Shown: in pieces, positions 34,781 to 46,620 of the stretch
How the letters are laid out: every line of letters begins with the position of its first letter
How positions within the stretch are numbered: the stretch's first letter is position 1
Origin: Alnus glutinosa
Taxonomy: Eukaryota; Streptophyta; Magnoliopsida; Fagales; Betulaceae
Assembly (NCBI RefSeq): GCF_958979055.1
Contig: NC_084886.1
Span: 45,897,154-45,961,153 of the forward strand
Length of the DNA stretch: 64,000 nucleotides
Direction: 5' to 3'
Position numbers and translations under genes: made by a program
The notes under the pieces: generated by a model
Seen by the model: only the letters and a program-made list of their open reading frames with translations
What the model was told of the DNA's origin: nothing
The model's database searches: none

Positions 34781-35081
34781 TCTTAACATTTTTCATTTGA
34801 TTGTGATTAATGTTGTAAATGTCGTATGGATTTTCACATCAATTTGCAAGTAATTTGTAGTAAAAAAAATTGTAATACCCTAAATATTTTCAATTTTCAA
34901 TTATTTTTTAGTGTATAATTCTTTTTACTGTTCGGGTTATCCCCCTACAAATATATGATATTTGGCTCGGTCTATAGTTTTATTATTGATGAAACTTCAA
35001 TCAACAAAAAGAGAATGAACAAAATAATAAAATAAATGTCCTAATATCTTTCTAACGTTGGTATGTTGTTGAGTTATTTAA

Positions 35082-35721
35082 TGCTCCGTTTGTTTTGGCG
35101 TAAAATGTTTTCTGAAAATATTTTCGGCATTTTTCTGGTGTTTGGTGGGTGCAAAAAATAATGGTCAACAGAAATCATTTTCAGTTTGACTGTAAAAGTT
35201 TCTTTAATTTTTAAAAAACGATTTACGATTTTCAAAATCGTAAATCGTTTTATGGATTTAAACTCTTCATTCTTGTACGCACGTTTGTGGGAATCCGACA
35301 CCGCCGAACATAGAAGTTTGTTGGTAACTCAACTCTATAGCCAAAGATTTCTGAATTTTAGTATCCGATTGTCGGAATCTGGCGAAATTGGCTGGATTTC
35401 GACCAAACTGGCCGAAATCTAACCAGTACAGCCGAATTATGGCCAATTTAGCCGGATTCCGGCAAACAAGATTCCAGCTGTTTTGGCTGGAATCCGGCTG
35501 TACTGGTTAGATTTCGATCAGTTTGGCCGAAATCCAACAACAGTGGCCAGACGTCGTCGAATTCTGACAATGGTTGCTAGATTGCGTTTTACGCCGTTGG
35601 TGATTTTTTCGTACGAGCCAAACGCCGAAAAATATTTTCAGAAAAATCATTTTTTCTTAAAAATGATTTTATTGAAAATATTTTATAAAAGAAAACATTT
35701 TATATCTAAACAAACGAAGCA
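35082..35721. mobile_element. TIR element, 640 bp, CCGG-rich interior (PIF/Harbinger-like?)
   Basis: Inverted ends TGCTCCGTTTGTTT and TGCTTCGTTTGTTT are followed on both sides by AT-rich arms with AAAATGTTTTC and GAAAATATTTTC motifs. TAA flanks both ends (35079-35081 and 35722-35724). A 3-bp TAA duplication is typical of PIF/Harbinger, but the family call is tentative. The interior is rich in CCGGAATCCGGC-like motifs and contains an exact hairpin at 35215-35251. There is no transposase. A truncated relative lies at 9406-9880. Confidence 0.65.
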
Positions 35722-35870
35722 TAAATGTCAATTTAATCTTCTTCATGACAAGTAAAAATGTCTCCCTTTATTAATGCTTTTTAGAAAGTATTTTTTAAAT
35801 TTTATTTAAAATAATATTTAGATATGACATAAGGTGAAACTAATTTGAATTATTTGTTAAGAGTAATGTT

Positions 35871-36017
35871 TCTTGCATAATTCTTACACAACTCTAACAA
35901 CTTTTTTTTAAGAAACCATTAAATATTTAGAGCTCAAATTTAGGAAAACAAATTCAATGGTTGATCATAAAAAAAATTAATTAGAGTTATGCAAAAGTTG
36001 TGTAAGAATCATTACTC
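35871..36017. mobile_element. Mutator-type MITE, 147 bp
   Basis: The ends are GAGTAATGTTTCTTGCATAA and, inverted, GAGTAATGATTCTTACACAA. The flanks ATTTGTTAA (35862-35870) and ATTTGCTAA (36018-36026) match at 8 of 9 bases. The terminal sequence resembles the MITE at 23401, so both may belong to one family. Confidence 0.75.
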
Positions 36018-36026
36018 ATTTGCTAA

Positions 36027-37623
36027 TATTTGTTTTTTTTTTAAAAAAACCCAAAAAAGAAAAGAAAAAAGTGTTATCAATCAAAATAATTTTGACTCAC
36101 TCTCAAATTACTGTCCTTGTTTCTATTTTGGGATGATCTAAATATTATCTATTTGGAAAAGTCATTAGACATAATTATTAATTTCTCTTTTAATTTATTT
36201 AAACCTTCAATATATTATTATTTATTTATATTATTTAAATGAAATAGGAAAAAAATAGTTTTAAAAACTATATATTTTATTAAGAAGATATTTTATTTTG
36301 AAAAGAATCACAATGCTCAAGGGAAGGCTCAAGTGTTTTGGGCCTTTTGGCGCACTGCAAAAGTCCCGCGCTACATTTAAGTTGGACCACAAGGCTCCCC
36401 ACTCCCCCGCTGAAAGTTCTCTTAATCATTCTTTACATGGGGAAACGTTCATGAATCTATTAAAAATAAATTTAAAAAATAAAAAAAAAAATCGTCCACC
36501 AACTCTTCCTACAGTTTTATACGTTCAATTTAATTAGTGAAAGAACTTTAGACCGAATGATTGCCAATTAATTTTTAAAGAGGGAAGCCAATTTCAATCT
36601 GAGCCATATGATTATAAAATAGGCACAGAATTGTGATGGACTATTGTACGTGGGGGTGTATCCAGGTGCTTCGCAGATCATTGTACGTGATGATTATATC
36701 ACGGAAGGATGCACCTGATTTTGAAAGATCATGACTGAGTGGTCATTCGTCTTTTGGATGGAAGCCAACAATTCCGCAGCAAGATATGAAAGCCAAAGCC
36801 AAAGCCAAAAGCAAAGCTATATATGATGCCGAACTTCGAGAAACAAAAAGATACAAAGACACTTTCTTTATTCCTGCCGCAGCCAAATTACCAAACACCC
36901 GATTCCCCACTATCCCATCATCTTTTCTTTTTTTGTTTTTTTTCTCTTTATCTTTACCTTCGCCATTTCTTTTTTTGGGGACGGACCCACAGTTAAAGGA
37001 GAATTTAGTCAATTTACCGAATTAGCAGCATGGATACTTTAGTCAACTCAAGGTAAATTTTTGGGTTTATTCAAACGCTAAAATAACCGTGACTCGTTTA
37101 TTGAAGCATGAGTGGTAGGGCACGCGTGTCAGAACATCGTTGGAGTACGAAAGATCATCCCGATTATGAGACAAATCACGCCTTTGGCATTGGACATTAT
37201 GGGAGGAGCGCTTTGTCTTCACAAGCCAACCTTCCCACGTGTCGCTCGCCTGCTCAACCCGCCATCGACATCCGGTTCTACACTCTCCCGTGTTCCTCAA
37301 TCCTATCCGTTCATAAACCAACCGCACTACCTGGTCCCCATCGAATCGATGGTCCACATAGACAGCCCCGAATTCATCAAGCGGATCTGAAAGTCAAGGG
37401 TATGATAGTCATTTATGTAAAATCACCTCACTGTAAAACAGAGTACCATACGTTACATGCTTTTCAGAGGGTCTTTATTAAAATAAAACCCCTCAACTCC
37501 CCATTAATTACCCATTTAACACTCTCTCCACTCCTCACAACGCTGAAAACCACCCCCCCTTCGGTCTCACTCCAGCGAACCCTTCACCCCTTTCTCTCTC
37601 TGTCTCTCAACTTGCAGACAACA
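36027..37623. other. Upstream region of the LRR receptor kinase
   Basis: AT-rich to about 36300, then mixed sequence. Several open frames (for example 36743-37012 on the minus strand) have no family resemblance. The last 100 bases are pyrimidine-rich (TTTCTCTCTCTGTCTCTC), like a plant 5' leader. An open frame runs in from 37108, but its upstream part lacks any protein-like character. Confidence 0.5.
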
Positions 37624-40292
37624 ATGGTGAAACCCACTATCATTGTTGTACACTTCACTATCTACCTCTTCATTCTTCACTTGTTTCACTCCAAAGCTTA
37701 TGCAAACCCAGATTTGGAAGCTCTAATGGCTTTCAAAGCCGCCTCAGACACAGCCAACAAGCTTACGTCCTGGAACTCCACCTCCAACCCATGCGACTGG
37801 TCCGGCGTCTCCTGCGTCCACAACCGAGTCTCGCGGCTCGTCCTCGAGGACCTGGATCTCCGCGGGTCGTTCGAGCCCATAACCGCTCTGACTCAGCTCC
37901 GAGTTCTCAGCCTCAAGCGAAACCGCCTCTCGGGTCATATTCCCGACCTCTCCAACCTCACGGCTCTCAAGCTTCTTTTCCTCTCCGGCAACGATTTCTC
38001 CGGCCAGTTCCCGCCGTCCGTACCGACGCTGTCCCGGCTATACCGCCTTGATCTATCGTACAACAACTTGTCCGGCGAGGTTCCGGTGACGATTAACGGT
38101 TTGACCCGCCTCCTCACCCTCCGGCTTGAGGAGAACCGGTTTTTTGGATCGATTTCCGGCCTAAACCTCTTGAATCTGCAGGATTTCAACGTTTCCGGTA
38201 ACCAGCTCTCCGGTGAAGTACCCAGATCCTTATCGGGTTTCCCCGAGTCCGCTTTTGCTCAGAACCCGGCTCTCTGCGGGTCGCCGATGCAGAAATGCAA
38301 GAATGTTTCGGCGGACCCAACCAGACCCGGATCCGACGGAGCCATTGCCTCGCCGTTAATGCCGGCTACTAATCCAAACACCATAGTAGCATCGTCACCG
38401 AGCTCACTCCCTTCAAGCTCTATACCGTCCAAATCGGGCAACAATCACCACGCTGGAGCGTCCAAGTTAAGCCCAGTAGCTATAGTAGCCATAATCCTCG
38501 GCGATGTGTTGGTCCTGGCCGTGGTCTCCCTCGTCCTCTACTGCTACTTCTGGCGAAGCTACGCGACCAAAATGCGGGACGGAAAGGGGTCGAAGCTGCT
38601 GGAGAGCGAGAAGATCGTGTACTCGTCGAGCCCGTACACGGCGCAGCCCGGGTTCGAGAGAGGCCGAATGGTGTTTTTCGAGGGGGTCAAGCGGTTCGAG
38701 CTGGAGGACCTGCTCCGGGCCTCTGCGGAGATGCTGGGGAAAGGTGGGTTCGGGACAGCGTACAAGGCGGTGCTCGATGACGGGAATGTGGTGGCGGTGA
38801 AGAGGCTCAAGGATGCGAGCGTGGGAGGGAAGAGAGAGTTCGAGCAGCACATGGAGTTGTTGGGTCGGCTCAGGCATCCCAACGTGGTTAGTCTGAGGGC
38901 TTACTACTTCGCCAGGGAGGAGAAGCTGCTGGTCTACGATTACATGCCCAATGGCAGCTTGTTTTGGCTTCTTCACGGTATGTTTCCGTTTTTTACAATT
39001 GCAATCTTTTTTTTTTTCCTTGTTTAAATTCTGTTTGTTTGCCAAGGAAAGTAGCTGTTGGGAGATTGGTCATTGCGCTAGTTAAGTGAGATTTTTGTGT
39101 TCATCAATTGTATCAATTGCCTCTGATTTTATCACTGGAATTTTCTACCCGTGGGTGGTGGCGCTATGGTTGGGATTAGTTTTAGTTTAGGTTGTTGATC
39201 AGCGTGGTACACGTGGGGCATGTGAATCAAGGAGATGGTTGTTGTTGGCCCCATTAGGGTTTTAGGTTCAGTTCTTTGATGCACTTTGGACCGTCTGATT
39301 GGAGCTTGTAGAAATCCTAGGTTTGCCAGGCTGTCATACCTGGGGATAGCGAGTGAAAGTTTGTGTGCGTGGCTTGGTTTGGTCGGTCTCAAGGACGCGG
39401 GACCCCCCAATCCCTTCAGTAGTGTCTTTTATCTGCTTTTCCTTTTTGTTCTTTTCCTGTAGTGTTTATAGACACTAGCCGCTAGGGCCTAAGTAAACCA
39501 TTAGCATTTGACAATTGACCACATCATTCCCCACGATCCAGGTCGCATTAAATATTCCTCTTTAGTGTTTAATCCGTAATTCCATTGAAATTAAGGGGCT
39601 GTTATATATTGTTGACAGGAAATAGAGGACCTGGGCGAACCCCATTGGACTGGACCACTAGGTTAAAAATCGCAGCCGGAGCGGCTCGAGGGCTAGCCTT
39701 TATTCACATCTCATGCAAGTCTCTTAGGCTCACCCACGGTAACATCAAATCAACCAACATCCTTGTCGACAGAACCGGGAATGCGCGCGTGTCCGACTTT
39801 GGATTCTCAGTCTTCGCTGCCCCTGCCCTGACGGCACCACGAGCCAACGGCTACCGTGCTCCAGAATCGGTACTGGACGGTCGGAAACTCACCCAGAAAT
39901 CTGACGTGTACTCCTTTGGTGTCCTTCTCCTGGAGCTGCTCACGGGGAAGTGCCCCTCCGTGGTGGACAGCGGTGGGACCGGGTGCGGTTACGCTGGTGG
40001 GGTCCTGGACCTTCCGAGGTGGGTCCAGTCGGTGGTGAGAGAGGAATGGACGGCTGAGGTTTTCGATTTGGAGCTGATGAGGTACAAGGATATTGAGGAG
40101 GAGATGGTGGGGCTGTTGCAGGTTGCTATGTCTTGTACTGCGGCCTCCCCTGATCAGCGGCCCAAGATGTGCCAAGTAGTCAAGATGATCGAGGAGATAC
40201 GTGGGGTCGAGACGTCGCCGTGTCATGACAGCTTGGACTCCGTCTCCGAGTCACCTTCCTTGTCTGAGGACACGTGCGGAGCGAGCCAGTGA
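37624..40292 (+). CDS. LRR class III receptor-like kinase, probably catalytically weak
   Basis: Exons 37624-38977 and 39619-40292 (phase-1 GT-AG junction) encode 675 residues. The start at 37624 opens directly into a signal peptide (about 1-26). An LRRNT cap (WNSTSNPCDWSGVSC), about five leucine-rich repeats and a serine/proline-rich linker follow. The membrane segment spans about 281-309. The kinase has LGKGGFGTAYKA and VAVK lysine (393), but the catalytic loop reads HGN (491-493) instead of HRD. DFG is present (511-513), followed by GYRAPE and KSDVYSFGVLLLELLTGK. The missing catalytic Asp is usual in LRR-III receptors, which often signal as atypical kinases. The layout fits the Arabidopsis At1g68400 group. 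Intact, no defects seen. Confidence 0.92.
38978..39618 (+). other. Intron of the LRR receptor kinase
   Basis: GTATGT donor and GTTGACAG acceptor. No repeat or gene is seen inside. The intron position, shortly before the catalytic loop, is the usual one in LRR-III genes. Confidence 0.85.
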
Positions 40293-40712
40293 TTTTTGAA
40301 GAGGAGTTTATATATGATAAATTACAGCGCTATTGGACTGTATCTGTAAATCATGGGTTTTGTTTTGTAACTTTCTTTATCGGCATTCTAATTTTTTGTT
40401 TCCCTCTGTTTTTTTGGTTTTCTAATTAAAGCAACTGGGAATGATCTAATTAATACTGAGTTTGTGAGCGCTTCGATCGGCTCCGTAATAGAAATTAGCT
40501 TTTGCATTTTGTCTGTTTGATTAAGAAAAAAATTGCTTGTGTTTCCAAGGCTTAATGCAATTTGTTTCGTTATGATGTCTAGCATGCATGATTGGCTCCA
40601 ATGAGAGATGCATGATTGGCTAATTCTTGAATGATGAGGACGGATTATACAAAAATGTATTAGGATTCGATAGCTAACTTCTATATGGGAAAGCAGCCGT
40701 CATTTGTGGATG
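40293..40712. other. 3' flank of the LRR receptor kinase
   Basis: Probable 3' untranslated sequence followed by plain intergenic DNA. An imperfect repeat of GCATGATTGGCT occurs near 40585-40620. Confidence 0.5.
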
Positions 40713-42473
40713 ACATATGGATGGAGTCCCACGAAGGACCCTACATCTACACCAAGTTACTTGGTTGTGAAAGTTGAGGGCACAAGTAAACAGCATGAAA
40801 AATGGAGTCCTCTCAACAGTGCGTGTGGAGGAGCAAAACGTATTCCCACCCGAAAGGAGTTTATTATCTATTTATTTCTATTCAATTAATCATGGGTTTC
40901 TATCAACTTGGTATCAAAGCATGGCTACCAACAAAGATCTCATCGAGAAATTGGAATTAGAAATGAAGGAGTTGAAAGAAGTAATGCAAAAGATGAATAC
41001 AGAATCACAATCCAGCTTTGCGGAGCTTAAGGAACTCTTCTTCAAGGGTTTTGAACAGGGTGAATCATCTGCAGACAAAAGAAAATGATCATTTTAGGGT
41101 CACGAAAATCATTCTTCCGGGCACTCGAATGGTTCTAAAGGATTGAATAATTTCACTAAGTTGAAGTTCCCTCGGTACTTGGGAGATGACCCTAACGTGT
41201 GGCTGAACCAAGTAGTTCAGTACTTCGATTATGAGTAGAAATCGGAGGAGCAAAAGGTATCTCTGGCAGCCTTTCATCTCGAAAGTGAAGCCAATCAATA
41301 GTGGCAATGGGTTCAAAAGTTGTACAAGGAAGAACAAGTACCCATCACATGGGAAGCATTCGAACGGGAGTTGCTAATTCGATTCGGTCCTACCGAAGTT
41401 GAAGATTATAACGAGGCACTCTCAAAAATCCAACAAGAAGGGACATTGTCGGATTATCAACAAGAATTTGAGCGATTTGCGAACCGGGTGGCTAGGTGGC
41501 CTCAAAAGGCACTTGTGGGAACATTCATTGGAGGGCTGAAGCAGGATATTGTATCTACCATGCGAATGTTCAAATCGAAGACCCTCTGTGATGCCATTGA
41601 GCTAGCACGAATGAGAGATGATAATCTCTCTAGAGACTGGAAGACTGCAAGTGGTGAAGGGCCAACTGTGTCGATATATCAATCGGGTACTCAACAAATG
41701 CTACATGCCCATATTGATAGGGTGCGGCCAAGAAACTGTTGTGGGAGGAGATGTAGAAAAGAATGGAGAAAGGCCTGTGTTTCGGATGCAATGAAAAGTT
41801 CACTCCAGAACATCGTTGCCAAACACCTCAAGCACTCTCTATTGAGCAGAGAAAAAGTTTGAGAAGTTCGAAAATGGCAACACCAAATTATGGATGGTAA
41901 GCGCGGCACCAAAGAGGTTGAACCCTGGCCTCATCAATTTCCACACATGAACCTTGAGGACAAGGTTCTTCTTCAAGGGAGGGCAAATGATGGAGTCCCA
42001 TGTAGGAACCCACATCTACACCAAGTTACTTGGTTGTGGAAGTTGAGGACACAAGTGAAGAGCATGTAACATGAAGTCTTCTCAACAGTGTGTGTGTGTG
42101 TGGAGGAGCAATTTATTTCCATGTGGAGTCATGCAACCTTAGTAGGTAGTTATGTTAGTAACTTAGTGGGATGTTATCATTATGTTAGTGAGTAGTAGTA
42201 GTTGGTTACGTGGGGTCATGTAACCTTGGTGCGTAGTTATGTTAGTGGGATGTTATCATTATGTTTGTATAGGTAGTTGTTTGTTTATTACGTGGGTAGT
42301 TATATTTGTAAAGTTAGTATAAGACTAGGACTAGGAGTAGGGTTCATTATTGAATATTATATTGCCATTGTGGCTTGTATCCAATCCAAATTGAATTCAT
42401 TTGTGGTCTCTCCTACCCGAAATGAGTTCATTATCTATCTATTTCTATTCAATTAGTTGTGGGTTCCTATCGC
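40713..42473 (+). mobile_element. LTR retrotransposon fossil with gag only
   Basis: Two LTR-like ends are visible: a shortened one at about 40713-40910 and a longer one at about 41988-42473 (shared ACATCTACACCAAGTTACTT and GAGTTCATTATCTATCTATT-like blocks). The first is followed by a primer-binding-like TGGTATCAAAGC. Between them lie a coiled-coil-like gag start and a retrotrans_gag-type domain (about 41320-41640). No protease, polymerase or integrase is present. It is broken, with an internal deletion and several further breaks. A CATAT at each edge may be the target duplication. The gag is of Ty3/gypsy type. Confidence 0.75.
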
Positions 42474-43343
42474 ATATACCATGTTCAAAGTTATAGGCAT
42501 ACATTGTTACGATTCTTATGGTCCACATGTGTTAAGTCTAATATTAATTATATGTATATAAGTTATTAGGTACTCTTTTCTTACAAGCCTGTTTTTAAAT
42601 GTAAGTCCTGCTCAAGGTTTGTGTTATTTAATATCAGAGTCAAACACCACATCACAAGTTCGAGTCACAAAATGAGTAACTTATGAGTTGGATTAAAATA
42701 CTGATAAGTGAATAGAGTTACCAAAAGAGAAAGTACTATTATCGGGTCAATGTCGATAGAGTGGACCGCCGTGGACATCGGCTGCAAAAGAGTCGTGGTA
42801 TGCTATGCTTTAATTGTAATTTGACTAGTTCTTTTCAAATCTATAATTACTGTTTTCTCTGAATTGTTACAAATAGATGTAACTTGATTAGTTCCGAATG
42901 GGTATATTATAAAAGTGCTCTATCGACTAACACAATCTGTCATTACACTAAATGTCTAGTTTTGTCAATTTTATTACCAAGAGTTTCTTGCAAGTTGAAA
43001 CTGGTTTCTTGAAACCCTTACTTGTATTAGAAGAATTCACAATTGTACATTTTGCTTCTACAAAGTTATGGAATCGTGATTATTTGAATGACGAGAAAGC
43101 TGCTGATGATATCATTGTTGGAAAAAGAACGACAAAGAACACAGTCTCTTCACCTTGTTTAAGTTTGTTTCAATTTCCCCCCAAAAAAAGAAGTTTATTT
43201 TTCATTTTCTTTTTATTGATTTGCAATAACAAGCTAAAATATTTGATGGAACTAATCAACTAACATGCGGGACGGGCGTCGTACAACTTTTTACACCCCA
43301 ACTAAAACGCAAGCGTTTAGGGTTTAGCACCAGCATGTTCGTG

Positions 43344-43345
<2 letters not shown>
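42474..43345. other. 3' part of segmental duplication, copy A
   Basis: From about 42840 the sequence matches 60075-60805 (for example AAAGCTGCTGATGATATCAT). This is the region downstream of the GT14 gene. It carries the empty site (single TTGTTGGAA at 43115-43123) of the MITE found in copy B. A 103-residue open frame (42952-43263) is not recognised; its counterpart in copy B is disrupted, so it is probably not coding. Confidence 0.7.

Positions 43346-43436
<91 letters not shown>
43346..43436. repeat. (TA)n(GA)n compound microsatellite
   Basis: About 20 TA units run into about 24 GA units and end 17 bases before the GT14 stop codon (minus strand), so it lies at the start of the 3' untranslated region. 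The same compound repeat, shorter, stands in copy B. Confidence 0.95.
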
Positions 43437-43438
<2 letters not shown>

Positions 43439-43453
43439 TGTGTTTTTCTAAAC

Positions 43454-46279
43454 CTACTTGTTGAATTGCATGAGCTTTGGTGCAAACCTCAAGAGCCTAT
43501 CCAAAGCAGCAGGCGTGAACTTCCTGGCGAACAAGAAGCAAACATTTGTGGTATTTCCTCTGTACTCGCACTTGCTCCCACTCCTCAACCTCTTCAAAGC
43601 CTCAACGGTCACATCCGTTCTCAAAAACTTAGCCGGGTGTGGCCCACCCTTTGACCAGTCAACCCAAGTCAGACTCCTATTCGAATTCCTCTCCCAGAAC
43701 TTGATGCTCACAAATGTCGCCAAGTAATGTTCATCGGCATAACACGAGCCGTGGCAATGCTTCTGAAACAACGGGAAGTACTTTTGATCGGAGACGACTT
43801 CAACGGCGAGCTCTCGATCCATCTCGAACCACTGGGACCCCTTCCTCCATAGCCGGAGCGTGATCCCCGGGTACATGTGGGAATTGTAACGCCCACGTCC
43901 GACAGCGCCGGGCTCATCGAAGGACATTACATAATTTTGGGTGGAGTTGATGAGGTAAGAATAAATGGTGGAGAAGTTGAAGAGAGGAATGCAGGATTCG
44001 GAGAGAAGAACGAAACGCTGGTTGGAGATATCAAGAAGGGCATTGGCAAGTAGCCGGCGCTCAGCCTCAATCATGTTCACCTTGCCCCATTCAACTTTCT
44101 GCATCATATTATAAAAAACATCCATCAGTTAATTGGGACAAGATTTTTAACTCCATCATATCATTAAAAAAATTTATCTTTTGATTGATATTTTGTCTCT
44201 AATTACTTTTTTAAATCTCATCATTTCAACTATATACCCTGGCCTTTAAATGCTGGTTGGGATGAGCAATTTGCCACATGGGTCGTTTATGATCAGTTAC
44301 CTATCAATATATAGGCTAGGACATTGCTCAGAATTATTTTTTAGAAAAAAATTAAATTAGTTTTTTTTTTTCTCCAAAATTATAAGGATATTTTTGCCTT
44401 ACTGAAAAATATTTAGGTTTATTTTTGTCTTTTTGCTGATTTTGAGAGACATTGATAACCGTTTGGTAATTTGAGAAGAATATTGTCTAAATTAAAATTT
44501 TGAAGGAAACAATATCAATTAGATAGTAATTTGAGGAATTTTGTAATTTTTTCAATGAAAAGTTTGTCTAAAGAGAGCATGTGGTCCCTTGATACACATA
44601 ACCTTATAGCTTACCTTTTAGATTTCAGCTACAATGGCACAAAAGGAAAATATTTTTTAACTTTTATCAAAATTTGCGTTCAAGTAAAATAAAAACCACA
44701 TATTCCTGAAAAATTAAGATAGTCTGCAAGGCAAATGATTTATTTGTCAATGAGAATTGATAATTTCATTAGGCCTGAAAGTCTGTGGCGTGCTTTAAAA
44801 GCTGAGAAAAGTTTGTATATTCATCTTCAAACTGCTATCTAATTAATGGATAATAATCATTTCAAAACTTTCAATCGAGAGAATGTCCTCCTAAAGTATA
44901 AAAAATCGTCAATGTTTCCTAATTACGAAAATACCCTTAATAAAATAAAATAAAAATTCTAAAAAAAAAACAATTCAAACAACCTGGGAGTGGCCAATTT
45001 TTAATTTTTTAATTTTTTTTTTTTAAAATATATATATACAAAAATTCATAGGGGTATTAAATTTATTGGGGTATTTTTGTCTTATGGAAAAAAAAAATTA
45101 GGATTATTTTTGCATTTTTGCTAATAATGAGAACATTGACAATTTTTTAGGGCAGGTTTGAGTAACACTTTTTTTTTTAATTATATTTTATTATTTTTCA
45201 GAAACAAGTTTGGGTTACTTTTTGGAATTCAAATTCTACTCACGTTTTATTCAAATTTTTTTTAATTTTATACCAGGTTTTATAAACCATCGAAACATAA
45301 TTTTAAAAACTAAATTCTTTTGATATTCATAATTATAAATATGATACAAAAAAAAAAAAATTGAAAAACCAAACGCGCCCTTTATATTTTTAAACATAAT
45401 ACAAAAAAAATAAATAAAAAAATAAAATTGAACAACCAAACGCGGCCTTAATATTTTGAGAGGAATAATTATCAATTAAAAGTATAAGTTGAAAGAGGTA
45501 GATAGACTTTTCTCCAAAAAGTTCGTCTAAACAGAGCATATGCGGTCCCTTATCCACATCAACCTAGCTTAATTATAGCTGACGTTTTAGATATTTTCAG
45601 CTTCAAGGACAGAAAACAAATAAGATATTTTTAACTTTTATCAAAATTTGCATTCAAGTAAAATAATGACACACAGAATAAACAGATCGAGCTATCCTAC
45701 ATTGTTTTGGCTAGGCACTTTGCTAACCTGACTAGGAATTCTTCGGCCGGGAAATACTGGACTTTCCGGCTCCGACTCATTATAAGATGGATTTGAGTGC
45801 ACGTAAATTGAGTACAACCCTTGATGCCCCTTGAAGAATTTCTCCCACAGAGGAGCCATCAACACGGGCCCCTTTGTCAAGAACATGAAAGCAACCTTGG
45901 GAACTCGGTCAAACGGATACTTGGGAATCCGGGAAACCATTGAAGCTCTCCATAGCAGCTCCTCTTCATCCATGTCATGCATAGCTTGAGGCGGCTTTAG
46001 GTACTCTGTCAATCCTATGCGACCATTTCCGGCGGCCTTCAAATTTGGTCCTAGCCCTAGCAATTGCGATGATGGTGGCGATCGTGAATTAGCAGAAAAC
46101 GAGAACTGGGTGAATTGCAGACTGAAGGAGAAGTCTTTGAGGTAGAAACTAAGTATTACAGCAAAGGTTAAACCAAAGGCAAAGAGGAAGAAATAAGAAA
46201 GGATATTGTGTAGGTTTAACTGGACATTAAAGAGCTTGGAAACTGAGGGTATTGATCTGTTTTGGTTTGGAGCCTTCAT
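43454..46279 (-). CDS. GT14 glycosyltransferase (core-2/I-branching type), copy A
   Basis: Exon 1 is 46279-45728 and exon 2 is 44098-43454, joined at phase 0 with GT-AG ends, giving 398 residues. It is a type II Golgi-type protein: short N-terminus, membrane anchor ([20 protein letters not shown], about 24-46), then the DUF266/GT14 domain. Family landmarks are [68 protein letters not shown] and [16 protein letters not shown]. Plant GT14 enzymes of this branch are mostly uncharacterised; others act as glucuronosyltransferases on arabinogalactan proteins, but the substrate here is unknown. The gene is intact. A near-identical paralog lies at 60874-63379. Confidence 0.92.
44099..45727 (-). other. 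Intron of GT14 copy A
   Basis: 1,629 bp and AT-rich. It contains an internally similar pair of segments: GTTCGTCTAAACAGAGCATA (45519-45538) and a close match at about 44563-44580 (GTTTGTCTAAAGAGAGCAT). No gene is inside. Confidence 0.8.
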
Positions 46280-46579
46280 GTTGGAAGAGAAAGTGTCTGG
46301 CTGTGTTACTGTTTAAGAGAAACTAACAAGTTTTCAACTCTTCTTCTTCTTTTTTTATGCAAAAGGGTTCTTTTCTTTGAAGACAAGAAATATTAAAAAA
46401 ATAATGAGTTTGATAGGTATCTCTATCAGCTTTTTCATAAACTAAAGAATATGCAGTAATTGTAACAAAATCGAATCACTCAAAGAAATCTGAAACACAA
46501 ACTACTTAAAGAAGAAAAACCAAGAAATTCATAAATTCAACTGAGGAACCGCAAGCTGTTCAAAGAATCAAAAGGGTGG

Positions 46580-46610
<31 letters not shown>

Positions 46611-46620
46611 AATGGCTGGG
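46280..46620 (-). promoter_or_regulatory. 5' leader and proximal upstream region of GT14 copy A
   Basis: It is matched by 63380-63720 in copy B. A (GA)n tract (46581-46608; CT-rich in the sense of the gene) stands about 300 bases upstream of the start codon in both copies. It resembles CT-rich plant leaders or core promoters. No TATA box can be assigned with confidence. Confidence 0.45.

Noticed and set aside
36743-37012. 89-residue minus-strand open frame with Lys-rich and hydrophobic parts
   Set aside because: Low-complexity composition, no family resemblance, and no supporting splice or leader signals.
37108-37623. In-frame extension of the LRR kinase open frame upstream of 37624
   Set aside because: The extra 172 residues show no domain and would bury the signal peptide. 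The pyrimidine-rich stretch before 37624 looks like a leader.
43454-43727. Plus-strand open frames overlapping GT14 exon 2 (and their copies at 60878-61473)
   Set aside because: They are antisense shadows of the strongly conserved GT14 coding exon.
44099-44125. ATG at 44125 as the start of a separate 223-residue GT14 protein
   Set aside because: The 27 bases before 44098 end in an AG acceptor, and exon 1 supplies the missing N-terminal half in phase; family length supports the spliced form.
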